In this document: one piece after another, positions 28,987 to 38,024 of the stretch
Numbering within the stretch: position 1 is the stretch's first letter
Layout of the letters: each line of letters opens with the position of its first letter
Source of the DNA: Desulfobacteraceae bacterium
GTDB lineage: Bacteria > Desulfobacterota > Desulfobacteria > Desulfobacterales > Desulfosalsimonadaceae
Direction of reading: 5' to 3'
Assembly (NCBI GenBank): GCA_014237465.1
Contig: JABZFM010000002.1
Span: 124,001-188,000, forward strand
DNA length: 64,000 nucleotides
The notes under the pieces: model-generated
What the model was told of the DNA's origin: nothing
The model's database searches: none
Seen by the model: only the letters and a program-made list of their open reading frames with translations
Made by a program: the position numbers and the translations under genes

Positions 28987-29247
28987 CTAATGATCATGAG
29001 AATGGACATCCGTCTGGTGCCCGGGATGATCATGATCATGCGGGCCGTGTGCATCCGTGTGATCATGGTCATGCTTATGCGGTGAACCACTGTGGTCATG
29101 TTCGTGTTTATGTTCATGGGTGTGTTCGTGATCATGTGCATGAGTGTGATCATGAGAGTGTGTTGCGTCTCCATGCGTGTGTTCGTGCTCATGATTATGA
29201 GTATGGTCGTGTGAATGCAAATGTTTGTGTTCATGCTTTCCTTTCAT
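28987..29247 (-). CDS. extremely histidine-rich metal-binding protein
   Basis: 86 aa, 35 of them His (41%), arranged as HxHxH runs separated by Asp, Glu, Thr and Lys; there is no hydrophobic core or Cys. Such tails and proteins (Hpn, HypB and SlyD His-tracts) bind Ni or Zn for storage or detoxification, so nickel or zinc buffering is likely. The DNA is a run of CAT/CAC codons, which creates a spurious ORF on the other strand. AAAGGAGAAGTGAAA positions the start at 29247; an upstream ATG at 29265 is within the leader. Confidence 0.7.
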   Translation of the reverse strand: MKGKHEHKHLHSHDHTHNHEHEHTHGDATHSHDHTHAHDHEHTHEHKHEHDHSGSPHKHDHDHTDAHGPHDHDHPGHQTDVHSHDH

Positions 29248-29448
29248 TTTCACTTCTCCTTTCATAAACGGTTTTTGATTTCTAATTATATTCCAGGACC
29301 AGTCAATCCGGCTGCCGGTTGTGTTGATTTCGACAAATTTGACATACCAACCAATATAGAGTAATTATTATTATATAATCCTGCGCGAAAATCAAACTTA
29401 TTTCCCTCTCCATCTCATTATAAACTTTCAACAATAGGAGGTGTTATT

Positions 29449-30690
29449 ATGAAAGAGAGGTGCTTTTATTTTATTTCATTTTTTATCCTGATTTCCTTTT
29501 TACTGATTACAACCAGCTATGCACAAACCACCTGTGAAGCAAAGGACTGTAAAATAACTATCACAATTAAAATAGCCTTTGCCGGTGCGACTGACGCTCA
29601 GATGAATGACTGGAAACAGGACATTGAAGATGTCTGGAATGGAGACGGCCCGACCACCGGAGATTGCGATTGCCCTGTCACCTTCAAGGTTGAAACCACG
29701 AAAATCACTGATCCGGCTAAAATCAACTGCAGACCACCGCCGGCCGGATATCATTGCATCATGGTGACGCCCTTTGCAACCAATCCGCCAAAGGACACAA
29801 GAGGAAATACGTACGTCGGGTACATGTATCCACCTGGAATTTCTAGGCACGGCCAAAGCCTTTGCGGCTGGTGGTCGGATATAATGAACCGTCCGGCGCC
29901 TGCTGGGGGTATCTATCACGACGCCGCGCATGAGGCAGGTCACATGATGGGGCTTGATGATAAAGAAGGTGACGGTCTGATGACCCACACCAGTGGTGAT
30001 AAAGCAAAACCGACCCAGGAAAATATTGATGCAGTGGTAAAAAATATCTGCGGCGCGAATGCGTGTCCGGATAGATGCTGCTGTGGAAACGGCGTGATTG
30101 ATGCCGCTCAGGGCGAAACCTGTGACCCCATGGCCTTACCATCCGGCTGCAGTCAGAACGAGGCTTGCTGCCCGATTTGCTGTAACTGCTTTCAGCCAAA
30201 CTGCAATCCGGAGAACGGTGCATATGCCACACAACTGGAATGCGAAAGCGCCTGCAGTGGCTTTTCAAGCGGATGCTACTATAATTATAAAACCGGTTGC
30301 TGGGACTGCGTGAAATTAAAAATCGCCGAACACAAACCGGTCTATAACGAGTCCCGGATCAAACACTGCAATCACCCTGGGGAAAGTATCTATGCGCTGT
30401 TACAAAGATTGATCGGATACGATTTCTCAGGCATCCCGTTTGTATGTCCGGAATTCGGGAGCGAATGGATCAATCTTTACATCACAGATTCCGGAGAATT
30501 TTCTATTATCACTTTGGATTGTATTGTTTTGGAAGTGAATGAGTCTCTTATTGAACCACCGGATTTTCCCACCATGAATGCCTTTACAGACAAAGAAACG
30601 GTAAAAGCGATTGCAAATGAAGAAATATCGATTAACCAGGCACTGGATGAAGGAAGAATCATTTTTGAAAAATTATCAGAAGAACTATAA
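29449..30690 (+). CDS. secreted Cys-rich metzincin-like zinc metalloprotease
   Basis: 413 aa. Signal peptide (FFILISFLLITTSYAQ, cleavage near residue 25), a catalytic region with HEAGHMMGLDD at about residues 160-170 and a downstream GLMTHTSGD Met-turn candidate. The form HExxHxxGxxD has Asp as third ligand, as in snapalysin-type enzymes. A Cys-rich middle follows (CPDRCCCGNG, CCPICCNCFQPNC; about 205-300) and a helical C-terminus. AATAGGAGG precedes the ATG. The family is not otherwise recognised; extracellular proteolysis is inferred from the motif. Confidence 0.7.
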   Translation: MKERCFYFISFFILISFLLITTSYAQTTCEAKDCKITITIKIAFAGATDAQMNDWKQDIEDVWNGDGPTTGDCDCPVTFKVETTKITDPAKINCRPPPAGYHCIMVTPFATNPPKDTRGNTYVGYMYPPGISRHGQSLCGWWSDIMNRPAPAGGIYHDAAHEAGHMMGLDDKEGDGLMTHTSGDKAKPTQENIDAVVKNICGANACPDRCCCGNGVIDAAQGETCDPMALPSGCSQNEACCPICCNCFQPNCNPENGAYATQLECESACSGFSSGCYYNYKTGCWDCVKLKIAEHKPVYNESRIKHCNHPGESIYALLQRLIGYDFSGIPFVCPEFGSEWINLYITDSGEFSIITLDCIVLEVNESLIEPPDFPTMNAFTDKETVKAIANEEISINQALDEGRIIFEKLSEEL

Positions 30691-30709
30691 TGCATTTGCA
30701 TAGTGGCGT

Positions 30710-31054
30710 TCACATAAAATCGACCTGATGGACGGATTCTATGTTAATAATCATTTCCCGTATCTTTTTTTTTATCCGCTCTTCTGAAACGGGCCTGACC
30801 CGGGAAACCGGGCGGCCGTTTGCATCTGTTTTATACCGCCTTTGCTTGACAAAACCCGGCACCAGGGCATAGGCGCATCCGCCGGTGCCGCAGCAGGTGG
30901 TATCAAAAATGGCAGCACCGACCAGGTACAATATGTCTTCGCCATTTAAGCACAACCTGGCTTCCTTTAACATAAAATAACTGCCCCCAATGGCCGTCAC
31001 CTGAACGTTTAATTCCGGATGTGAAAAATCCTGGAGTCCTGTATCCGTATCCAT
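30710..31054 (-). CDS. hypothetical protein (114 aa) with CC/GC cluster
   Basis: Contains IGGSYFMLKEARLCLNGEDILYLVGAAIFDTTCCGTGGCAYALVPGF and ends in a basic helix with IREMIINIESVHQVDF. The CCGTGGC cluster may bind metal. No signal peptide. GAGGTAAT immediately precedes the ATG. Not recognised as a named family. The 3' ends of this gene and the metalloprotease are convergent with 19 nt between them. Confidence 0.7.
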   Translation of the reverse strand: MDTDTGLQDFSHPELNVQVTAIGGSYFMLKEARLCLNGEDILYLVGAAIFDTTCCGTGGCAYALVPGFVKQRRYKTDANGRPVSRVRPVSEERIKKKIREMIINIESVHQVDFM

Positions 31055-31094
31055 ATTACCTCGTTAAATAAACGCATGATAAAATGCACAACTG

Positions 31095-31538
31095 TTACTG
31101 GTTAAACTGCTGCCGGATTTTTTCGACCCGTTTCCGGTTGGCCCCGAGATCCGAATAACCCACCCGTGATGCGGACCGGACATGAATGATCGGCGCCTGG
31201 TTATCAAAATAAAATTCCACATCATCGACAAACCGGAATATCATGGACTTAAATTCAGCATGAATATAGTTGCTTTCGGATGTGACAACCTGCGCCCGTC
31301 TTGTTGAATCAATTATTGAAATCAGTTTTTTCCCGGCGTCTTCTGCAGTCCCTTCATACCGGAACGGTTCAACATGGTGAGACGGGTCTTCTGCCATTGA
31401 TGATACGCAGTTGGGTGAACCCGGGCAAGGCTTCAGTGCATTGTTATCCAGACCGATAGTCGGACTTTTGCACCCGGTTGAAAAAACCATAAAACCTGCC
31501 AAAGCCGTATAAATGATTTCACGAAAAACTGTTTTCAT
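31095..31538 (-). CDS. DUF1499 lipoprotein
   Basis: 147 aa. The N-terminus MKTVFREIIYTALAGFMVFSTGC is a lipoprotein signal with lipobox STGC. The body holds the DUF1499 signature: LKPCPGSPNCVSSMA, YIHAEFKSMIFRFVDDVEFYFD and IHVRSASRVGYSDLGANRKRVE. The family function is unknown. GGGAGAG before 31538 favours this start over the 31595 alternative. It may be co-transcribed with the 114-aa gene downstream (40 nt). Confidence 0.88.
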   Translation of the reverse strand: MKTVFREIIYTALAGFMVFSTGCKSPTIGLDNNALKPCPGSPNCVSSMAEDPSHHVEPFRYEGTAEDAGKKLISIIDSTRRAQVVTSESNYIHAEFKSMIFRFVDDVEFYFDNQAPIIHVRSASRVGYSDLGANRKRVEKIRQQFNQ

Positions 31539-31741
31539 TATTCTCTCCCTGCCGTAAGATAAAATCAAAAAAATCTGATTATCTGCTTCACTCAAGTCAA
31601 GTTCAAAATCATCATTTTTTATTCATATTAACCTGATTGCCGATCCTTTAAAACCTCTTTTTCTTGTTAAATAACAAACTGCCGAAACTTGTGCCGCTAT
31701 TGCTGATTCTGACTACCCTGTTGTTTGAAAAGAAAAAAGAT

Positions 31742-31788
31742 TTGACAAATCTGTCCGGACCGCTTATTTAACTAACCAGTTGGTTAAA
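31742..31788 (+). promoter_or_regulatory. promoter with overlapping palindromic TetR-type operator
   Basis: TTGACA (31742-31747), a 17-nt spacer and TATTTA (31765-31770). A palindrome with half-sites TTTAACTAACC and AGTTGGTTAAA spans 31767-31788, covering the -10 and probable start. A TetR gene begins at 31851, so autoregulation of the TetR-MMPL operon is likely. Confidence 0.65.
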
Positions 31789-31850
31789 CTAAATAGTATG
31801 TTGTAATTTTCCGTTTAAACTATGAATATTCATCAAAATAAATAAAAAAT

Positions 31851-32498
31851 ATGAGAACTTGGATGGTAAAAACAAAATCAAAAAAGGACAAATCCGGCAT
31901 TTATGACCGAATACTTGCATCCGCAATAAAAGAGTTTGCAGACAAAGGTTTTGCCGGGGCCCGCATGGATGAAATCGCCACTCAGGCAAAGATCAACAAG
32001 GCAATGATCTATTACCATATCGGGGATAAAGAAGTACTTTATACTGCCGTGCTCAATTCGACTTTCGGAAACATGGCAGCTGTTATGGAAAAAAATATTA
32101 TCTGGGATAAACTACCTGCTGAAAACCTGCACATTTATATTCAAACTGTTTCAGAAACAATACGGGGAAATCCACAGATTCCCCCGATCATGCTTCGGGA
32201 AACGGCTTCCGGCGGAAAAGACCTCCCTGTCGAGGTGATTCAGTCCTTAAGCACCATTCTGGAAATACTGGCGCAAATTATCAAACAGGGGATTGAGAGA
32301 AATGAGTTTCACCCGGCATCATCTTTAATTATTCATTTCATGCTCATCAGCCCGTTAATTTTTCTTAAACAAATGGAGACACTAATCCGTCATCAAATCA
32401 ATAGGCTGGGTCCTGAAAACATCAATAGTAAATGGCCTGACGATATTTGCGGAGAAATTGAAACCCTGATTGTCAGAGCAATATCAACAAAGGGATAA
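31851..32498 (+). CDS. TetR/AcrR-family transcriptional regulator
   Basis: 215 aa. N-terminal HTH: YDRILASAIKEFADKGFAGARMDEIATQAKINKAMIYYHIGDKEVLYTAVL is a textbook TetR_N. The C-terminal ligand domain is all-helical. It is immediately upstream (13 nt) of an MMPL exporter, and a palindrome covers its promoter, so it probably represses the downstream lipid-transport genes until a hydrophobic effector binds. No clear Shine-Dalgarno; 31863 is an alternative start. Confidence 0.9.
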   Translation: MRTWMVKTKSKKDKSGIYDRILASAIKEFADKGFAGARMDEIATQAKINKAMIYYHIGDKEVLYTAVLNSTFGNMAAVMEKNIIWDKLPAENLHIYIQTVSETIRGNPQIPPIMLRETASGGKDLPVEVIQSLSTILEILAQIIKQGIERNEFHPASSLIIHFMLISPLIFLKQMETLIRHQINRLGPENINSKWPDDICGEIETLIVRAISTKG

Positions 32499-32511
32499 AA
32501 AGGAATTGACC

Positions 32512-34920
32512 ATGAACAACATTCGAAACCGGATCGAACACCAATTCGCAGCGTTTGCCCGAAAAATTTATCATCATCGGTTTAAAACGATTTTCCTGAT
32601 GCTGATTGCCATCGGTGCCCTGCTGTCCCAGCTCCCGACAATTAAAATTGACACCTCAACAGAAGCTTTTTTACACAAAAACGACCCGGCCCTGCTGACT
32701 TACAATGATTTCAGGGACCAGTTCGGCCGGGATGAAGTGGTTATTGTGGCCCTTAAACCACAACAGGTATTTGATGCCATTTTTCTAAAGACACTTGCTA
32801 AACTGCACACTGAACTGGAAGAAAACGTCCCTTACATTGACGATATCACCAGTCTTGTCAACGCCCGCAATACAAGGGGGGAAGAAGATCTTTTAATTGT
32901 TGAAGACCTTTTGGAAAACTGGCCGGAAACCGAGGACCAGATTCAGGAAATCAAGCAGCGTGCCTTGTCCAATCCCATGTATGAAAACATGCTGATATCT
33001 AAAGACGGGACCTTTACCACGATTATCATCCGGACCCAGAGCCATTCATCCATGGGCCTGGAAGATGAAATCATGGACGGATTTGAAGATTTTGATGACA
33101 CCATTGAAGTATCTGCCGACACCGAAAGAAAATACCTGACCGACGAGGAAAACACGGAAGTGGTCCTGGCGATTGAAAAAATCGTTGAAAAGTATCGATC
33201 TCCTGACCTTCCCATCTACCTGGCCGGCTCTCCGGCAGTGGTTCATTTTTTAAAACAAGCCATGATGTCGGACATGCAGAAATTCATGTTACTGGCTGTT
33301 TTGGCCGTTGCCATACTTTTATACGTCATGTTCCGCCGAGTGACAGGTGTAATTTTGCCGTTGGTGATTGTTATCCTGTCACTGCTGTCCACCATCAGCC
33401 TGATGGCCATCAGCGGCGTTCCCATCAAAGTGCCGACGCAAATCCTGCCCTCTTTCATTCTGGCGGTTGGTGTGGGATCATCCGTTCATATTCTGGCTAT
33501 TTTCTTTCACCGGCTTCGAAAAACAAAAAACAAGGAAGAATCCATCGTATATGCCCTCGGCCATTCCGGCCTGGCGGTGATGATGACAAACCTGACAACC
33601 GCTGCCGGTTTAATGTCTTTTTCCAACGCCGATGTGGCCCCGGTGGCGGAAATCGGGATCTTTGCGAGCGCCGGGATCACACTCGCGTTTATTTACACGA
33701 TTGTTTTGCTGCCCGCCCTGATCGCCGTCATCCCGTTAAGCAGCAAAAAAACGGAAACCTTGCGAAAAAACAACCGGATCATGGATAGCGTGCTGGAAAG
33801 CATCGGCCGATTCTCCACAACCCATCCGAAAAAAATCCTGTTTGTCAGCTTCGGTATCATTGCCATTGCTTTTGTGGGCATGTTTTCCATTCGATTTTCC
33901 CATTATCCGTTAAAGTGGCTGCCGGAGACCAATACGGTTCGGGTTGCCACGGAAAAAATCGACAAGGAACTCAACGGATCGATGAGCATGGAAATTTTAT
34001 TTAAAACCGACCGGGAAAACGGCCTTTATAAACCCGAACTGCTGAATCGGATTGAAACCGCGGGGGTCGATTTTGAAAAAATATCATTTAAGGAAATATT
34101 TATTGGAAAGACCTGGTCGGTCACCACGATTTTAAAGGAGATCAACCAGGCATTAAATGAAAATGACCCGGATGCCTACACCATCCCGCAAAACAAACCG
34201 CTGGTGGCGCAGGAATTTTTACTCTTTGAAAACAGCGGTTCGGATGACCTGGAGGATTTTGTTGACAGCCAGTTTTCCATGGCCCGGCTGACGCTTAAAG
34301 TCCCTTTTGTGGACGGTATTTTATATGATCCCCTGGAAGAGAAAATAACAGCATACCTGAACAAAAATTTTCATGATGTTGATTTTCAAATCACCGGGCT
34401 GGTTGCCCTGATCGCCAAAACATTCAACAACACCATCACGAGCATGGCGGAAAGCTACCTGATTGCCCTGTGCATCATTACGCTGCTGATGGTGATCCTC
34501 ATCGGCCGCATTAAAATCGGCCTGTTGAGCATGATCCCCAACCTGGCGCCCATTATCCTGATGCTGGGCGTCATCGGCTGGTTCGGATTTCCCATGGATC
34601 TGTTTACCATGATGATAGCCAGTATTGCCATCGGGCTTGCCGTGGATGACACCATCCATTTCATGCATAACTTCCGGAGGTATTATGATCAGTCCGGCGA
34701 CCCGAAAAAAGCGGTTTTTGAAACATTGCACAGCACGGGGCGGGCCATGCTGGTCACCACGATTGTTCTATCCATCGGGTTTTTCATCTACATGTTTGCC
34801 AGTATGCAGAATATTATCCGTTTCGGTTTTCTCACCGGATTTACCATCATAATGGCTCTGGCGTCGGACTATTTCATCGCCCCGGCCCTGATGGTTTTAG
34901 TCAATAAAAAACGCGCCTGA
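32512..34920 (+). CDS. MMPL/RND-family exporter (hydrophobe exporter)
   Basis: 802-aa inner-membrane protein with two RND repeats: an N-terminal TM (FKTIFLMLIAIGALL), a periplasmic domain about 40-240, a TM bundle about 250-410 including an SSD-like region, a second periplasmic domain and a second TM bundle to the C-terminus. DDTIHFMHNFRRY is the MMPL signature near residue 715. Such proteins move lipids, hopanoids or other hydrophobes out of the inner membrane. AAAAGGA precedes the ATG at 32512; the 32470 start would overlap tetR. Operon with a LolA-like and a DUF1302 protein. Confidence 0.9.
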   Translation: MNNIRNRIEHQFAAFARKIYHHRFKTIFLMLIAIGALLSQLPTIKIDTSTEAFLHKNDPALLTYNDFRDQFGRDEVVIVALKPQQVFDAIFLKTLAKLHTELEENVPYIDDITSLVNARNTRGEEDLLIVEDLLENWPETEDQIQEIKQRALSNPMYENMLISKDGTFTTIIIRTQSHSSMGLEDEIMDGFEDFDDTIEVSADTERKYLTDEENTEVVLAIEKIVEKYRSPDLPIYLAGSPAVVHFLKQAMMSDMQKFMLLAVLAVAILLYVMFRRVTGVILPLVIVILSLLSTISLMAISGVPIKVPTQILPSFILAVGVGSSVHILAIFFHRLRKTKNKEESIVYALGHSGLAVMMTNLTTAAGLMSFSNADVAPVAEIGIFASAGITLAFIYTIVLLPALIAVIPLSSKKTETLRKNNRIMDSVLESIGRFSTTHPKKILFVSFGIIAIAFVGMFSIRFSHYPLKWLPETNTVRVATEKIDKELNGSMSMEILFKTDRENGLYKPELLNRIETAGVDFEKISFKEIFIGKTWSVTTILKEINQALNENDPDAYTIPQNKPLVAQEFLLFENSGSDDLEDFVDSQFSMARLTLKVPFVDGILYDPLEEKITAYLNKNFHDVDFQITGLVALIAKTFNNTITSMAESYLIALCIITLLMVILIGRIKIGLLSMIPNLAPIILMLGVIGWFGFPMDLFTMMIASIAIGLAVDDTIHFMHNFRRYYDQSGDPKKAVFETLHSTGRAMLVTTIVLSIGFFIYMFASMQNIIRFGFLTGFTIIMALASDYFIAPALMVLVNKKRA

Positions 34921-34948
34921 TGTAACAGCTCGCCCAAAGGAGATACAT

Positions 34949-35758
34949 ATGAATATTATATTTCGATTCATCGGACTGACACTGCTGATAACCTTTCTCA
35001 TCCCGGTGTCTTTTGCAATCGCTGAAGACGAAAAAGCCCGTGAGATTATGCAAAACGTTGATGACAGGGACGATGGTGACAATCAGACATCGAATATGCT
35101 GATGACATTGATCGACAAACACAACAAGGAGCGAATCCGTAAACTGTCTTTATTTTCAAAAGACAAGGGAGAGGACACCCTTCGGCTCATGTTTTTCATT
35201 CACCCGGCAGATGTAAAGGATACATCGTTTTTAACTTATGATTACGATGATCCGGATAAGGATGACGACCAGTGGCTGTACCTGCCGGCACTTAAAAAGA
35301 CCAAGCGGATCGCTTCCAGTGATAAAAGCGACAGTTTTATGGGCTCCGACCTCAATTATTCGGACATGACATCCCGAAACCTGGAAGATTATGACTTTTT
35401 TTTAAAAAAAGAAATACAGGTCCGGGGAAAAGATGCCTGGGTGGTCGAGTCAATACCGCGTTCTAAAGACATCATTGATGAAACCGGTTATTCAAAATCC
35501 CTGCTCATCGTTCAAAAAGATATTTATTTTGTAGTCCGGGCGGTGAACTGGGAAAAAACCGGCGGCTATGTCAAGTATATGGATGTGGTCACTTTAGAAC
35601 AGATCGACGGCATATGGGTGGGTACTGAAATGCATGTGGCGAAAAAAAAAGGCAAGCAGACAGTTCACAAAACCATATTGAAATTTAATAATGTAAAATT
35701 CAACCAGGGCCTGGAAGAAGACTTGTTTACTGTCAGAAGGATGGAAAAAGGACTGTGA
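34949..35758 (+). CDS. outer-membrane lipoprotein-sorting (LolA-like) protein
   Basis: 269 aa. Signal peptide (LLITFLIPVSFAIAEDE, cleavage near 25) followed by the LolA-like fold of PF17131: REIMQNVDDRDDGDNQTSNMLMTLID, DDDQWLYLPALKKTKRIASSDKSDSFMGSDLNYSDM, and a C-terminal NVKFNQGLEEDLFTVRRME. These periplasmic proteins regularly pair with MMPL exporters and DUF1302 barrels, probably chaperoning a lipid across the periplasm. AAAGGAG precedes the ATG. Confidence 0.9.
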   Translation: MNIIFRFIGLTLLITFLIPVSFAIAEDEKAREIMQNVDDRDDGDNQTSNMLMTLIDKHNKERIRKLSLFSKDKGEDTLRLMFFIHPADVKDTSFLTYDYDDPDKDDDQWLYLPALKKTKRIASSDKSDSFMGSDLNYSDMTSRNLEDYDFFLKKEIQVRGKDAWVVESIPRSKDIIDETGYSKSLLIVQKDIYFVVRAVNWEKTGGYVKYMDVVTLEQIDGIWVGTEMHVAKKKGKQTVHKTILKFNNVKFNQGLEEDLFTVRRMEKGL

Positions 35759-35763
35759 AACAA

Positions 35764-37338
35764 ATGCGTTGTCATGATCTGACGGTTTTTCGATTCTGCA
35801 TTGTCTTTCTTACCATTATTTTATGCGTTCTGGTGATATCCTTTCCGGATATGGCATTTGCCTATAATGACGACAACTTAAGTGAAATACTGGAAGGTTT
35901 TGAAGATGACACCGCAGTGCCTGACAGTGCGCCAAATATCACACCAAATATCACACCAAATATCACACCAAATGTCACACCAAATGTCACACAGGATACG
36001 ATTGAAGCACCTGATGACATGGATGTTCTTGATGGATTTGACGATGCGTTCGAGGAGTACCCTGCCCCAACGGACTCAGCTGGCTCAGATCAACCGGAAA
36101 CATCATCCGAAGTCTCTCCGTTGAGCTTAGATGGTTATTTTAAAATCAGTTCCAGCTATAATTTTGCACACAACCGGCCGCAACCGGGCCAGACAGACTG
36201 GCGGGGATTATCCCGCCTGAGAACGGAACTGCAGCTTGACTTAAATATCGATCTGCCCCGGCAATGGCAGGCGCTGGTCAGCGGTAAAGGATTTTATGAT
36301 TTTGCATACCGGATTAACGGCAAAGATGATTACACGGACGAAGTAATCGATGAATATGAGTCTGAAATCGAATTCCGCGAAGTTTACCTGCTCGGAACCA
36401 TTACCAAAAACATCGATATTAAACTGGGGCGCCAGATCGTGGTCTGGGGAAAATCCGATAACATACGGGTAACGGATGTCATTAATCCGCTGGACATAAG
36501 AGAACCGGGAATGACGGATATTGAAGACCTGAGACTGCCGCTTACCATGACCCGTGTTGATTACTATGTCGGAGACTTTAATATTTCGGCAATGGCAATT
36601 CATGAAATCCGCTTTAACAAAACCCCGGCATTTGGCAGCGATTTTTACCCGTTTCCCATACCGCCCCCGCCTGAGAATAAGCCCGACAGCACCCTTGAAA
36701 ATACCGAATTTTCACTGGCGGTTAACGGCATTTTTTCCGGATGGGATTTTTCCGCTTATTATTCGGATGTATATAATGATGAACCCCGGTTTGAAGCAAT
36801 TACCGGATCTTCCATCCCGACAGTTCAGCTGACACATGACCGGCTGCAGATGATCGGGTCAGCAGCCAACATTGCACTTGGAAACTGGCTTTTAAAAGGA
36901 GAAGCCGCATGGATTCACGGGTTTGAATTCGCGAATACACCCGGTAAAAAATATGACAGGATCGATGTATTGGCGGGTGTTGAATATTCCGGTTTTTTAG
37001 AAACACTGATCAGCATTGAAGCGGTCAACCGGCACATCAACAATTTCAACCCCATTCTCAAACAACCACCGGGCCTGGCAAAAGAGGACCAGTTTCAATC
37101 CGCGTTTCGTTTTAGCCGAACATTTGTTAATGATACCATTACCCTTACCGTTTTAGCATCGTTATTCGGCCTGACCGGTGATGACGGTGCTTTTGAGCGC
37201 TACACAATAGAATATGATATCAATGATTCCCTGGCCGTTTTATTCGGCATCGTGACCTATCAATCCGGAGATCTTCCGGAGATGCAGAATATCGGGCAAA
37301 ATGACAGGGTACTCATCGAAGCTAAATACAGCTTTTGA
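35764..37338 (+). CDS. DUF1302-type outer-membrane protein
   Basis: About 525 aa. Signal-anchor/signal peptide near the N-terminus (FCIVFLTIILCVLVISFPDMAFA), an acidic linker containing a tandem PNIT/PNVT repeat, then a beta-rich domain with DLNIDLPRQWQALVSGKGFYDFAYRING, KLGRQIVVWGKSDNIRVTDVINPLDIREPG and a C-terminal strand ending in Phe. DUF1302 proteins accompany MMPL and LolA-like proteins; this one is probably the outer-membrane exit of the lipid export route. The start is ambiguous between the GTG at 35755 (overlapping the previous stop) and the ATG at 35764. Confidence 0.88.
   Translation: MRCHDLTVFRFCIVFLTIILCVLVISFPDMAFAYNDDNLSEILEGFEDDTAVPDSAPNITPNITPNITPNVTPNVTQDTIEAPDDMDVLDGFDDAFEEYPAPTDSAGSDQPETSSEVSPLSLDGYFKISSSYNFAHNRPQPGQTDWRGLSRLRTELQLDLNIDLPRQWQALVSGKGFYDFAYRINGKDDYTDEVIDEYESEIEFREVYLLGTITKNIDIKLGRQIVVWGKSDNIRVTDVINPLDIREPGMTDIEDLRLPLTMTRVDYYVGDFNISAMAIHEIRFNKTPAFGSDFYPFPIPPPPENKPDSTLENTEFSLAVNGIFSGWDFSAYYSDVYNDEPRFEAITGSSIPTVQLTHDRLQMIGSAANIALGNWLLKGEAAWIHGFEFANTPGKKYDRIDVLAGVEYSGFLETLISIEAVNRHINNFNPILKQPPGLAKEDQFQSAFRFSRTFVNDTITLTVLASLFGLTGDDGAFERYTIEYDINDSLAVLFGIVTYQSGDLPEMQNIGQNDRVLIEAKYSF
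35932..35991 (+). repeat. five tandem 12-bp units encoding PNIT/PNVT
   Basis: CCAAATATCACA three times, then CCAAATGTCACA twice. In frame within the DUF1302 gene, so copy-number changes would lengthen or shorten the linker without shifting the frame. Confidence 0.9.
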
Positions 37339-37460
37339 TGGCTTCGCAAAAAGTCCAAATTTTGTGTTGCACTTCATTCTTTGTCACTGCGGAGTAGCAA
37401 GCTACACCTCATTCCAAAGAATTTGTGCGCCTTAAATTTGAAACTTTTTTCTTTGCCATC
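37338..37460. repeat. 123-bp MITE-like palindromic element
   Basis: Begins ATGGCTTCGCAAAAAGTCC and ends with sequence whose complement is ATGGCAAAGAAAAAAGTTTC, giving terminal ATGGC...GCCAT and extended inverted repeats (AAAAAGT..AAATTT on both arms). The centre (GGAGTAGCAAGCTAC) also folds. It starts on the last base of the DUF1302 stop codon. A related half-element sits at another stop codon at 54152. There is no ORF in it; it is either a non-autonomous mobile element or a recruited terminator. Confidence 0.65.
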
Positions 37461-37506
37461 TGAATCTGACTTATTACGGAATCATCAAGTTTTTGAGTAA
37501 AAAACA

Positions 37507-37980
37507 ATGACAACAGAGATGAAACAAATAGTCATTAAAAAGGAAAATGCGGTATTCTGGCTGGACAAATCCGGCTGCTGGCGCAATAATGGCGGAAAAT
37601 TCCGTAAAAAGAAAATCATTGATCTTTTTCATCAATCGATTGCAAAAGATGATGGCGGGTATTTTCTTTCCCAGGTCAAAGATAATATTTTGGAAAAAGT
37701 GTATTTTCGATTTGAGGACACAGCGCTTTTTGTTTTTGCGATTATTTTTAATAATGATATAATAGTAGTTTTAAATACCGGAAAACATCTGACGCTGAAT
37801 CCGGAGAATTTATACGTCATGGGTGACAACCTGTATGTCACACACGAAAATGAGCGGATTAAGTTTTCCGAACGGGCGTTGATGCAGATTTCATCAATCA
37901 TAGAAGAAGATGGGGATCACCTGGTTATCACGGTTAATAGGAACAGATTTCACATCATGGAAAAACCGAATAATGGATAG
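37507..37980 (+). CDS. hypothetical protein (157 aa)
   Basis: Contains AVFWLDKSGCWRNNGGKFRKKKIIDLFHQSIAKDDGGYFLSQ, a beta-rich centre and a Tyr-rich LYVMGDNLYVTHENERIKFSERALMQISS. No signal peptide or TM. Not recognised; the pattern resembles small conserved Desulfobacterota proteins of unknown function. Probably co-transcribed with 38025-38441. An alternative ATG lies at 37519. Confidence 0.65.
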   Translation: MTTEMKQIVIKKENAVFWLDKSGCWRNNGGKFRKKKIIDLFHQSIAKDDGGYFLSQVKDNILEKVYFRFEDTALFVFAIIFNNDIIVVLNTGKHLTLNPENLYVMGDNLYVTHENERIKFSERALMQISSIIEEDGDHLVITVNRNRFHIMEKPNNG

Positions 37981-38024
37981 GCAGGACAATTTTTAAAAAA
38001 AAGCCTTAAATCAGAGGAGCCGGC

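Noticed and set aside
29049-29267. Plus-strand ORF opposite the His-rich gene
   Set aside because: CAT/CAC repeats read on the other strand give ATG/GTG codons, so the frame is open by composition; no ribosome-binding site or recognisable domain.
35932-35991. Short tandem repeats as a CRISPR array
   Set aside because: 12-bp contiguous in-frame repeats without spacers; the 7-bp arrays likewise lack spacers. No cas genes are present.
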